This document shows, piece after piece, positions 1 to 5,061 of a DNA stretch of 5,061 nucleotides. The stretch lies in contig FR895589.1 in the NCBI GenBank assembly GCA_000434435.1, positions 1 through 5,061 of the forward strand, written 5' to 3'. A model generated the notes under the pieces. It worked only from the letters and a program-made list of their open reading frames with translations. It was not told the origin of the DNA and made no database searches. The position numbers and the translations under genes were made by a program. The stretch's first letter is position 1, and each line of letters starts with the position of its first letter. Source of the stretch: Firmicutes bacterium CAG:475 (GTDB lineage Bacteria > Bacillota > Clostridia > Christensenellales > CAG-917).

Positions 1-378
1 CACGACGCTGTCGCTGTATCCGCCGTCGTCGCTGGTGAAGGTGAGTTTTGCAACGCCCACGTCGTGAAGCGCAAACGAGCCGTCATCTTCCAGAGTGACG
101 ATACTGCTTTCTTCGCCGGTGTTTGCGTCGGTGACTTTGAGGGAATATTTTTTGTTTTTAGCCATGTACGGCAACACCTCTACGCCGAGGTCTTGCTCGT
201 ACATCTTGTTTTGATAGTTTGCAAGGTCGAAAGAGAACACGCCCACGCCCTTGTTGTTGATGACAAGTCCGTTTGCAGGGATGTCCGCAGATACGCTCGC
301 CACCGAAGTTATGGCAAAGAGCGCAATCAAAAACACGAGGGGAAGAACGATTATGAGTGCGGTTACTATCTTTTTCAT
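1..378 (-). CDS. Exported or membrane-anchored protein with Ig-like N-terminal domain, partial (C-terminus beyond window)
   Basis: I do not recognise a specific family. The visible 126 residues begin MKKIV, followed by a long hydrophobic stretch (about residues 4-29). A plausible signal-peptidase site V-S-A is followed by D (cleavage after residue 31). The mature part is polar and beta-rich. Its end (about residues 95-126) has the pattern of bacterial Ig-like (BIG2-type) repeats: a 'LEDDGSFAL' strand, then 'VGVAKLTFTSDDGGYSDSV'. The start at 378 is preferred because a GGAGGA site lies 5 bases before the ATG. The ATG is one base after the permease stop, so it is the third gene of the ABC operon and probably translationally coupled. 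The role is inferred only: an extracellular partner or substrate-side factor of the exporter, or an unrelated surface protein. The hydrophobic N-terminus could equally be a retained membrane anchor. The reading frame stays open to the window edge. Confidence 0.8.
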   Translation of the reverse strand, partial: MKKIVTALIIVLPLVFLIALFAITSVASVSADIPANGLVINNKGVGVFSFDLANYQNKMYEQDLGVEVLPYMAKNKKYSLKVTDANTGEESSIVTLEDDGSFALHDVGVAKLTFTSDDGGYSDSVV

Positions 379-379
379 A

Positions 380-2065
380 TCAGTCCTCCATATCCAGATT
401 GTCGTACGCGCTTGACAGTTTCGCAAAGAAATATCCCAGCGCCGCCCCGAGAAGAACAAGGGGAATGCATATCGCTATCGTATAATCCGCCCATTTGGGA
501 AGGGGAGAAGTCGCTCCGCCGTTGAGAAGGGGGATAAAAAACGACGCCAGCAGGGAAAAGCCCACGACGAAACTTGCAACTAGTCCTATTGCGATGATGG
601 AGGAAACCGTCGAGTTGGATTCCTTGATTTCACCGTCGTCGGTTTTTGCAAAGTGGGGATGTCTTAAATCCAGCTTTGTTGCTACAATGATTTGCGCCAG
701 AGCGTACAGCGACGCCGCAACAAACGTGATTGCCGCGTCCGCGCCCTTTTCAAGCCCGGTTGCGCCGAACACTATGCATGCAATCGCAACGCTTACTTCC
801 GCAACGACGGAGCAGAACGTAATTTTCGAGCCGAGAATGTACGAGGGCGAGAAAGGCAAAATCTTTTGCGTCATGGACATATATCCGTCGCGCGAGATGT
901 TCGTGGAGCAGAAAGTGTTTGTAAGAGTCGAGTACAATATCACGATAAACGTGCATATCTCGAAACTTACGTCCGCTTTGCCCACAAGCCCTGCCAGCAT
1001 ACTCACCGAGATGTTTGCCGAGTAGTACGCCATAACGGGCATAACCGCCGCCGTGGTGAAGTACATATAGGCGTAGTTCGGAGTGCGCATGACGAGCAAA
1101 AACTCTTTTGCGAGCAACGAGCCGAAGCGAGAGTTGTCCACAAATCGCACCTTGCGCGTATGCGCGTGCGGCACGTGAATCGCAAGCCCGGAGTGCGACA
1201 CTTTTATGAATATCGCGCGCACGACGAGCAGGCATATTGCCGCAAAAGCCACTATAAACGCCGCCAAAATGCCGAGATTTTTGCCCAAATCTCGTGCAAG
1301 CATAACGTTTGCAAACAGGTTGGCGGGGTAGTCGTATTTTGTGAACGAAAGGATAAACCTCATCGTTTTGTCGCCGAACAGCGATGTGATTTTTCCGCTT
1401 GAAATCAAGTCTTGCGCAAATCTGAAAACGTAGGAGTACAGCCAGCAAAACAGTGCCATACCTGCCGTCATCACTATGAAAACGAAGATATAGTGCGAGT
1501 TGGCAAGGCGTTTGAGATAGTAGTAGGGAAGCACCACGATTGACGCGATACCGAGCGGAATTATCGGCAAAAGCAGAGCAACCGCAAAGGTCATTATGCC
1601 GTTGTATGCGTTCAGCGTGTCCGTCGTGCAAAGGAAAGTGAAGTTCAGCGTAGGCACGCAGACGAGAGCCAACACCGCTTGTTTCAAATATACCGCAGTG
1701 AGTTTTGAAAGGAAAATCTCGCTGCTTGAAAACGGCATGGATATGAGGATTGACAAATCGCTGTTTTCAAAAAGTGCGTGGCAGAGCGCGTTTACGCCGT
1801 TTATCACAAACACTACGACAAGCACGAAATAGCCCATAGACATAATTTCGTATTGTCTTGCGGCGATGTCGGGGACGCGATTGATTTTGATTTGCGTGTA
1901 GGTTGATATAAATCTTGAAAAGACAAAGACGAATATCGCAACCATCGCACCCGTAAGCAGCAACATCAAAAGTGCGCTTGTGAGATCGGGCAAACGTTTT
2001 TTGGAACGCTTGGCGGGAAACGCGTCAAGCAACTGCTTTTTCAAAAGGAGAGCGTGGTTTCTCAT
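380..2065 (-). CDS. ABC-2-type export permease, ~12 membrane segments, internally duplicated
   Basis: A 561-residue integral membrane protein, inferred to be the membrane half of an ABC exporter with the ATPase encoded just upstream. Hydrophobic segments are seen near residues 29-52, 76-97, 123-146, 153-180, 190-213, 264-286, 330-350, 367-388, 414-434, 443-463, 485-514 and 527-548. It reads as two similar halves. Each begins with an amphipathic stretch (LLLKKQLLDAF at 7-17; LLAKEFLLVMR at 317-327). Each carries a loop of the same design (PFSSSEIFLSKLT at 111-123; PFSPSYILGSKIT at 404-416). 'NISRDG' (389-394) before the second loop is typical of large ABC-2 exporters of Firmicutes. The frame is open 88 codons further upstream, but that stretch overlaps the ATPase gene and is Arg/His-rich without membrane character. 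The ATG at 2065 overlaps the ATPase stop as ATGA and has a weak AAAGGCGG site before it. Length exceeds EcsB-like permeases (about 400 residues). Substrate unknown. Confidence 0.88.
   Translation of the reverse strand: MRNHALLLKKQLLDAFPAKRSKKRLPDLTSALLMLLLTGAMVAIFVFVFSRFISTYTQIKINRVPDIAARQYEIMSMGYFVLVVVFVINGVNALCHALFENSDLSILISMPFSSSEIFLSKLTAVYLKQAVLALVCVPTLNFTFLCTTDTLNAYNGIMTFAVALLLPIIPLGIASIVVLPYYYLKRLANSHYIFVFIVMTAGMALFCWLYSYVFRFAQDLISSGKITSLFGDKTMRFILSFTKYDYPANLFANVMLARDLGKNLGILAAFIVAFAAICLLVVRAIFIKVSHSGLAIHVPHAHTRKVRFVDNSRFGSLLAKEFLLVMRTPNYAYMYFTTAAVMPVMAYYSANISVSMLAGLVGKADVSFEICTFIVILYSTLTNTFCSTNISRDGYMSMTQKILPFSPSYILGSKITFCSVVAEVSVAIACIVFGATGLEKGADAAITFVAASLYALAQIIVATKLDLRHPHFAKTDDGEIKESNSTVSSIIAIGLVASFVVGFSLLASFFIPLLNGGATSPLPKWADYTIAICIPLVLLGAALGYFFAKLSSAYDNLDMED
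384..389 (-). promoter_or_regulatory. Ribosome binding site of the Ig-like protein gene, inside the permease 3' end
   Basis: On the minus strand GGAGGA lies 5 bases before the ATG at 378. It is embedded in the last codons of the permease (Met-Glu-Asp-stop). Ribosomes ending the permease at 382-380 therefore sit on this site, which is the usual arrangement for translational coupling. It fixes the start of the downstream gene. Confidence 0.8.
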
Positions 2066-2820
2066 TTTGCCGCCTTTGCCGTGCGCGAGAGGAAGTACTC
2101 TTCCAGGTCGATGTCGGGATGTTCGCATTCGAATTGTTCGAAATAGAAATCGTCCGTTTTTACGCCGTTTTGAATGATGACGGCTCTGTCGCAAAGTTTT
2201 TGCACGGAGTTGATGTTGTGAGAGGAGAAGAGAATACAGTTGCCTTGTTTTGCGTATTCCTTCATAAATTCGCTCACTCTTTGCGAGGTAAGCGGGTCGA
2301 GGCCGATCATTGGCTCGTCCATAATCCAAAGTTTGGGGTTGTGGATAAGGCTGCCCATCATGCAGATTTTTTGGCGCATGCCGTGCGAGTAGTCGTTGAT
2401 GGTGTCGAAAATTCTGTCGCCGAGTTGAAACACGTCTTCGAGTTCCGCAAGGCGTGCTTTTCTGTCGGCAACGCTCACGCCGTATGCGTTCGCCATAAAG
2501 TCAACGTATTGTATGCCGGTGAGTTTGACAAAAACGTCGTGCTTGTCGCTGACGTATCCGAAAGTTCTTTTTGCTTTGACGGGTTCTTTTGCAACGTCGA
2601 AACCGTTTATGACGATTTCGCCTTTGGAATAGGGCAATATCCCCGTGATGCATTTCAAAGTCGTGGATTTACCCGCGCCGTTGTGTCCCAAAAGACCGAC
2701 TATCTCGCCGGGATAGCAGACAACGTTCAAATCGTCCACCGCAGGTTTTTGAGCCGCATGGTATTGTTTTGTCAAATGCTTGATTTCCAGACAAGGCGGA
2801 AGGTGTTGTTCGCAATTCAT
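2062..2820 (-). CDS. ABC transporter ATP-binding protein, EcsA/YtrB-like
   Basis: A 252-residue cytoplasmic nucleotide-binding subunit that would power the permease encoded next to it. Motifs are complete in order: Walker A GHNGAGKST (45-53), signature YSHGMRQK (144-151, a variant of LSGGQ common in EcsA-type exporters), Walker B with catalytic glutamate LWIMDEP (164-170), D-loop GLDP (173-176) and switch histidine in SSH (H201). The Q-loop position reads GYVSDKHD (89-96) and lacks the usual glutamine. The C-terminal tail (DIDLEEYFL, 237-245) resembles the conserved end of exporter ATPases, which often reads 'LEE.F'. I chose the ATG at 2820 because an AGGGGAG site lies 9 bases upstream. The frame stays open to 2910, but that extension runs into the predicted promoter. 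First gene of a three-gene operon; it overlaps the permease by 4 bases (ATGA). No regulator gene is adjacent in the window, unlike many ytr operons with a GntR-type gene. Substrate cannot be deduced. Confidence 0.93.
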   Translation of the reverse strand: MNCEQHLPPCLEIKHLTKQYHAAQKPAVDDLNVVCYPGEIVGLLGHNGAGKSTTLKCITGILPYSKGEIVINGFDVAKEPVKAKRTFGYVSDKHDVFVKLTGIQYVDFMANAYGVSVADRKARLAELEDVFQLGDRIFDTINDYSHGMRQKICMMGSLIHNPKLWIMDEPMIGLDPLTSQRVSEFMKEYAKQGNCILFSSHNINSVQKLCDRAVIIQNGVKTDDFYFEQFECEHPDIDLEEYFLSRTAKAAK

Positions 2821-2829
2821 AGTTTTGAT

Positions 2830-2836
2830 CTCCCCT
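2830..2836 (-). promoter_or_regulatory. Ribosome binding site of the ABC ATPase gene
   Basis: AGGGGAG on the minus strand, 9 bases before the ATG at 2820. The in-frame upstream ATGs at 2850 and 2910 have no comparable purine-rich site, and the one at 2910 overlaps the promoter region. This site therefore decides the start. Confidence 0.75.
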
Positions 2837-2892
2837 GTTCGTATCAACATGTTGCGTGCATGTGCGTGTAAGCGCAAATATTTATAGTTTGT

Positions 2893-2926
2893 ATTATATA
2901 TATCAAACAAAATTCTATTCTGTCAA
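2893..2926 (-). promoter_or_regulatory. Predicted sigma-A promoter of the ABC operon
   Basis: Reading leftward, a perfect -35 TTGACA (2926-2921) is followed by a run of overlapping -10 candidates: GATATA after 16 bases (2904-2899), TATATA after 18 bases (2902-2897), and a perfect TATAAT at 2898-2893 that is too far (22 bases). Transcription would start around 2885-2892, giving a leader of roughly 65-75 bases before the ATPase start. The exact -10 cannot be decided by eye. Confidence 0.6.
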
Positions 2927-2927
2927 A

Positions 2928-2966
2928 CTTAATTGCTAGGAAAAACAACCTTAAGAAAACCTTAAT
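2928..2966 (-). promoter_or_regulatory. In-phase direct repeats upstream of the -35: likely response-regulator binding site
   Basis: On the plus strand, CTTAAG (2950-2955), five bases, CTTAAT (2961-2966); the wider repeated unit is AACCTTAA at 2947 and 2958, exactly 11 bp apart. A third half-site, CTTAAT (2928-2933), lies 22 bp from the first, again a multiple of 11, and abuts the TTGACA of the leftward promoter. Direct repeats spaced one helical turn apart just upstream of -35 are the classic layout for OmpR/PhoB-family response regulators; the pair fits YTTAAK-N5-YTTAAK, the form known for PmrA-type boxes. Activation of the ABC operon by a two-component system is inferred. No such regulator is encoded in the window. 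Confidence 0.45.
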
Positions 2967-2983
2967 ATTTGACAAAATCCCCG

Positions 2984-3010
2984 AAAAATCCGCTAAAACA
3001 GCGGATTTTT
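2984..3010. terminator. Bidirectional terminator-like hairpin without an obvious gene
   Basis: A perfect 11-bp inverted repeat, AAAAATCCGCT and AGCGGATTTTT, around a 5-base loop AAAAC. The core is ATCCGCT/AGCGGAT, with an A-tract before and a T-tract after, so it looks like an intrinsic terminator on both strands. It lies between the divergent units, upstream of both predicted promoters, so neither flanking gene ends here. It may insulate the ABC promoter from leftward transcription, end a small RNA, or act as an attenuator if a further upstream promoter exists. Confidence 0.6.
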
Positions 3011-3107
3011 ACAATGTTTTAAACATACAAAAAGTTAAATAATCAACAAAATAATCGACAAATATGCAAATAAGTCTATTATTTTCGACATATCCCGCCG
3101 TTTTTGT

Positions 3108-3144
3108 ATTCGAGGCGTCGAATTTGCGTTTTTTCGTGCGAAAA
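3108..3144. repeat. Two adjacent small palindromes
   Basis: ATTCGA-GGCG-TCGAAT (3108-3123) forms a 6-bp stem with a 4-base loop. Eight bases later TTTTCG-TG-CGAAAA (3131-3144) forms a 6+6 inverted repeat with a 2-base centre, too tight for an RNA hairpin but typical in size for a dimeric repressor site. A T-rich tract follows on the plus strand. No regulator can be assigned. Confidence 0.3.
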
Positions 3145-3474
3145 TGTCTTTTGATTTTTATGATTTTCTTTTTGTTTTGAATTGTAGTGTTTTCGCATAA
3201 CTAGGCTTTTATATATCAAAAATAGCATTATAAATACTTAATTTTGCAATTATACTGTAAAAACATGAAACCATTTTGCACCGACGTTTTATTGCGTTTG
3301 TGCTTGTTGTTTTATTGTGATAAATTCGCTTGCGCACACGGTTTTTCCAATGCAGTGATGACGCATTGAGCACCGATTGTCTGCGCGCGAAACGCATTTT
3401 TGTAAAAGACGCAACGTTTTTTATGCAACGTCGATTTTTAAATCTGTTGACAAATCCTTAAAAATTGCTCTTCG

Positions 3475-3491
3475 TTTAATGAGATTTTAAT
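3475..3491. repeat. TTTAAT-N5-TTTAAT direct repeat upstream of ftsH
   Basis: TTTAAT at 3475-3480 and 3486-3491, exactly 11 bp apart, about 74-90 bp upstream of the ftsH -35. TTTAAG at 3507-3512 lies nearby but is not in phase. It has the same degenerate form (YTTAAK-N5-YTTAAK) as the site before the ABC operon, but the sequence is so AT-rich that chance is a real alternative. Confidence 0.2.
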
Positions 3492-3530
3492 AGTTGTTTT
3501 TTAACATTTAAGCATACTAACTCAAAAGGC

Positions 3531-3563
3531 GCAACGGCAAGAGACGCAAAATTCTCTTGTTGC
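3531..3563. promoter_or_regulatory. Inverted repeat just upstream of the ftsH -35
   Basis: CAAGAGA (3538-3544) pairs with TCTCTTG (3553-3559) around an 8-base interval. After a 3-base bulge the stem continues as GCAA (3531-3534) with TTGC (3560-3563). The right arm ends 2 bases before the -35 at 3565, a position suited to a regulator of ftsH. It does not match the CIRCE (HrcA) or CtsR consensus. A weak terminator for an upstream small transcript is the alternative, since TTTTT follows at 3570. Confidence 0.4.
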
Positions 3564-3564
3564 A

Positions 3565-3593
3565 TTGACTTTTTCGTATTTAATTTTTATAAT
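3565..3593 (+). promoter_or_regulatory. Predicted sigma-A promoter of ftsH
   Basis: TTGACT (3565-3570), a 17-base spacer, then a perfect TATAAT (3588-3593). Transcription would start near 3600, leaving a leader of about 55 bases before the ftsH ATG. One mismatch to consensus at ideal spacing makes this the best promoter in the window. Confidence 0.8.
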
Positions 3594-3622
3594 ATGTAGA
3601 ACATAATATATGATTATTGCGG

Positions 3623-3651
3623 AATCGTCGCCCCGCGTCGATTTCAGGAGG
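3623..3651 (+). promoter_or_regulatory. ftsH leader: small hairpin followed by Shine-Dalgarno AGGAGG
   Basis: AATCG-t-CGC (3623-3631) pairs with GCG-t-CGATT (3635-3643) around a CCC loop, 8 bp with one T-T mismatch. It ends 2 bases before the perfect AGGAGG (3646-3651), which lies 4 bases before the ATG at 3656. The hairpin leaves the binding site free. An in-frame TAG directly before the ATG excludes an upstream start. Any regulatory effect of the hairpin on translation is speculative. Confidence 0.5.
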
Positions 3652-3655
3652 ATAG

Positions 3656-5061
3656 ATGAAACCAACCACAAGACGCACACTCATCATCGTCGGCGTGATA
3701 CTTCTTGTCATCATCGCTTTCGTCATAGCGTATGAGCTTACAAGACCCACCGAGATCAACTATCAAGGCACGGACGACAGCTTTGTCGGCATGCTTGAAA
3801 GAGGTGAAATTCAATCGATTTACATCGAGGGCAATTACACCGCCAAGATACAAAAGAGAGGGGACAAGGGCTACGGCTACTTTGTCAACACCCAAGGCAG
3901 AGTCGCATTTTCGGATATCATAAAAGACTATTCCGAGGCAGGCAAACTTGACGGCGTCGTCGTCAGATACGACGATCCTTCAAGCGGCTCGCTCGTGTCC
4001 AGCATCCTCGTTCCGCTCATTCTTTACGCCGCGCTTTTCGGCATCTTTATGGTGGTGTTGAGAAAGAGTGCCGGCGCGCAAGGTCAGGCACTCAACTTCG
4101 GCAAGACCAAAGCAAACCAAGTGCGCGACATCAAGGTCAGATTCAACGACGTTGCGGGCGCAGAGGAAGAAAAGCAGGAATTGCAAGAAATCGTGGATTT
4201 CCTCAAACACCCCAAAAAATATACGGATATAGGCGCGCGCATACCGCGCGGCGTTCTTCTCGTAGGCCCTCCAGGAACGGGCAAAACGCTCTTTGCAAAA
4301 GCGGTTGCGGGCGAGGCGAACGTGCCTTTCTTCTCAATCAGCGGTTCGGACTTCGTTGAGATGTTCGTAGGCGTGGGCGCATCGCGCGTCAGAGATTTGT
4401 TCGAGCAAGCGCAAAAGAACATGCCTTGCATCATCTTCATTGACGAAATCGACGCGGTCGGACGTCAAAGAGGCGCGGGCCTGGGCGGCGGCAACGACGA
4501 AAGAGAACAAACCCTCAATCAACTCCTCGTTCAGATGGACGGTTTCGAAGCAAGCAGCTCGATTATCGTCATGGCGGCGACCAACCGTGCGGACATTCTC
4601 GATCCGGCTCTTATGCGTCCGGGCAGATTCGACAGACAAATCTACGTCAACGTTCCCGACGTCAAGGGCAGAGAGGAAATCTTCAAGGTTCACTCCCGCA
4701 ACAAACCGCTTGCGTCAGACATCAACTTCAAGTCGCTTGCAAGACTTACGCCGGGCTTCACGGGTGCGGACATCGAAAACATCCTCAACGAGTCTGCGAT
4801 TTTGGCGGCAAGAGCGGACAGAAAAATTATCACGATGAAAGACATCAGCGAGGCCGTAAACAAAGTTATGGCAGGCCCTGCAAAGAAATCTCGTCTTATC
4901 ACCGAGTCCGACAAGCGTATCACGGCGTATCACGAGAGCGGACACGCAATCGTTGCAAAACTTATGAAACACTGCGACGACGTGCATGAAGTCAGCATCA
5001 TTCCTCGCGGTATGGCGGCAGGCTACACCATCACTCTTCCCGAAAACGACGACAACCATAT
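3656..5061 (+). CDS. ftsH: ATP-dependent zinc metalloprotease FtsH, partial (C-terminus beyond window)
   Basis: Membrane-anchored AAA+ protease that extracts and degrades damaged or unassembled membrane proteins and some short-lived cytosolic regulators, working as a hexamer. The 468 visible residues show membrane segment 1 (about 8-26), an extracytoplasmic domain of about 85 residues, membrane segment 2 (about 113-135) and the AAA+ module. That module has Walker A GPPGTGKT (204-211), the pore-loop sequence MFVG (236-239), Walker B IIFIDE (259-264), the second region of homology ATNRADILDPALMRPGRFDR (308-327) with arginine fingers R321 and R324, and the lid domain. The zinc-binding helix is HESGH (426-430; E427 catalytic), with Ser where most FtsH have Ala. 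The third zinc ligand, an Asp roughly 70 residues later, is beyond the edge, as is the rest of the peptidase domain; typical length is 600-700 residues. It is divergent from the ABC operon with its own promoter. In many Firmicutes ftsH follows tilS-hpt; those genes are not upstream here. Confidence 0.97.
   Translation, partial: MKPTTRRTLIIVGVILLVIIAFVIAYELTRPTEINYQGTDDSFVGMLERGEIQSIYIEGNYTAKIQKRGDKGYGYFVNTQGRVAFSDIIKDYSEAGKLDGVVVRYDDPSSGSLVSSILVPLILYAALFGIFMVVLRKSAGAQGQALNFGKTKANQVRDIKVRFNDVAGAEEEKQELQEIVDFLKHPKKYTDIGARIPRGVLLVGPPGTGKTLFAKAVAGEANVPFFSISGSDFVEMFVGVGASRVRDLFEQAQKNMPCIIFIDEIDAVGRQRGAGLGGGNDEREQTLNQLLVQMDGFEASSSIIVMAATNRADILDPALMRPGRFDRQIYVNVPDVKGREEIFKVHSRNKPLASDINFKSLARLTPGFTGADIENILNESAILAARADRKIITMKDISEAVNKVMAGPAKKSRLITESDKRITAYHESGHAIVAKLMKHCDDVHEVSIIPRGMAAGYTITLPENDDNH

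Larger units (their letters stand above)
3011..3530. other. AT-rich intergenic stretch with no supported gene
   Basis: About 520 bases, roughly 70% A+T by eye, with poly-T-rich segments (for example 3145-3178). Short open frames here have no Shine-Dalgarno site and no protein-like composition. Small dyads are visible: ATTCGA/TCGAAT at 3108-3123, TTTTCG/CGAAAA at 3131-3144, CAATGC/GCATTG at 3348-3368 (9-base loop), and AAAAGACG/CGTTTTTT at 3404-3422 (3-base loop, one G-T pair). I see no tRNA, rRNA, recognisable riboswitch, CRISPR array or consensus DnaA-box cluster. The region is long for a simple divergent promoter spacer, so an unrecognised small RNA is possible. Confidence 0.6.

Noticed and set aside
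64..525. 153-codon plus-strand open frame over the Ig-like gene and the permease end
   Set aside because: Spans two minus-strand genes and their junction, with no protein-like domains.
692..1402. 236-codon plus-strand open frame antisense to the permease
   Set aside because: Low-complexity Arg/His-rich translation with no binding site; shadow of the minus-strand gene.
750..1631. Long same-strand open frame (293 codons) inside the permease gene
   Set aside because: Highly Arg/His/Cys-rich composition, no recognisable motif, and fully overlapped by a convincing membrane protein; a codon-bias shadow.
2066..2329. 88-codon N-terminal extension of the permease frame to an ATG at 2329
   Set aside because: It lies wholly inside the ATPase gene in another frame, is Arg/His-rich and not membrane-like, and the ATGA overlap at 2065 gives a natural start.
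2119..2871. 250-codon plus-strand open frame antisense to the ABC ATPase
   Set aside because: The opposite strand carries a complete set of ABC ATPase motifs; this frame is its mirror and has no family features.
2969..2997. Plus-strand TTGACA at 2969-2974 as a rightward promoter
   Set aside because: No -10 at proper spacing, and the expected position falls inside the terminator stem.
3209..3397. 62-codon minus-strand open frame in the spacer
   Set aside because: No ribosome binding site, composition dominated by Arg/Lys/Ser/Asn, no homology I can recognise, in AT-rich non-coding DNA.
3447..3480. TTGACA at 3447-3452 as an additional ftsH promoter
   Set aside because: The nearest reasonable -10 (TTTAAT at 3475) is 22 bases away, too far; the downstream promoter at 3565-3593 is much better.
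3011..3530. Replication-origin-like region (AT-rich, divergent genes)
   Set aside because: I find no cluster of TTATCCACA-type DnaA boxes on either strand, only one loose TGTGATAA-like string near 3317.

Overview
The window holds two divergent transcription units separated by about 835 bases of AT-rich non-coding DNA. The strong AGGAGG-type ribosome binding sites, sigma-A-like promoters, standard use of TGA as stop, mixed-GC coding sequence beside very AT-rich spacers, and an Ecs-like ABC exporter all fit a Firmicute, probably an uncultured Clostridia-type gut or anaerobic bacterium. This placement is inferred from style and not from any marker gene, so confidence is low to moderate.

Left half, minus strand: a tightly packed operon reading right to left. 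It encodes an EcsA/YtrB-type ABC ATPase (2820-2062), a 561-residue ABC-2-like membrane permease with about twelve hydrophobic segments (2065-380), and the first 126 residues of an exported protein with an Ig-like look (378 to beyond the left edge). The ATPase and permease overlap through ATGA. The permease stop and the next start are one base apart (TGATATG), and that start's binding site lies inside the permease's last codons. All three are therefore probably made together, as an exporter plus a surface partner.

Middle, 2821-3655: no gene is supported. The ABC-operon promoter has a perfect TTGACA -35. Upstream of it are in-phase TTAAG-type half-sites at 11-bp multiples, resembling a target of an OmpR/PhoB-family response regulator. 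Next comes a symmetric terminator-like hairpin with no obvious gene to terminate. Several small palindromes follow, then a second 11-bp-spaced TTTAAT repeat, a dyad, and a near-consensus promoter (TTGACT, 17 bp, TATAAT) for the rightward gene.

Right end, plus strand: the first 468 residues of FtsH, the membrane-bound AAA+ zinc protease, running off the window. All AAA+ motifs and the HESGH zinc-binding helix are present; the third zinc ligand lies outside.

Nothing here is clearly a novel system. The most interesting points are the predicted response-regulator site at the exporter operon, the two-fold internal repeat of the permease, the coupled surface protein of unknown role, and the orphan terminator.
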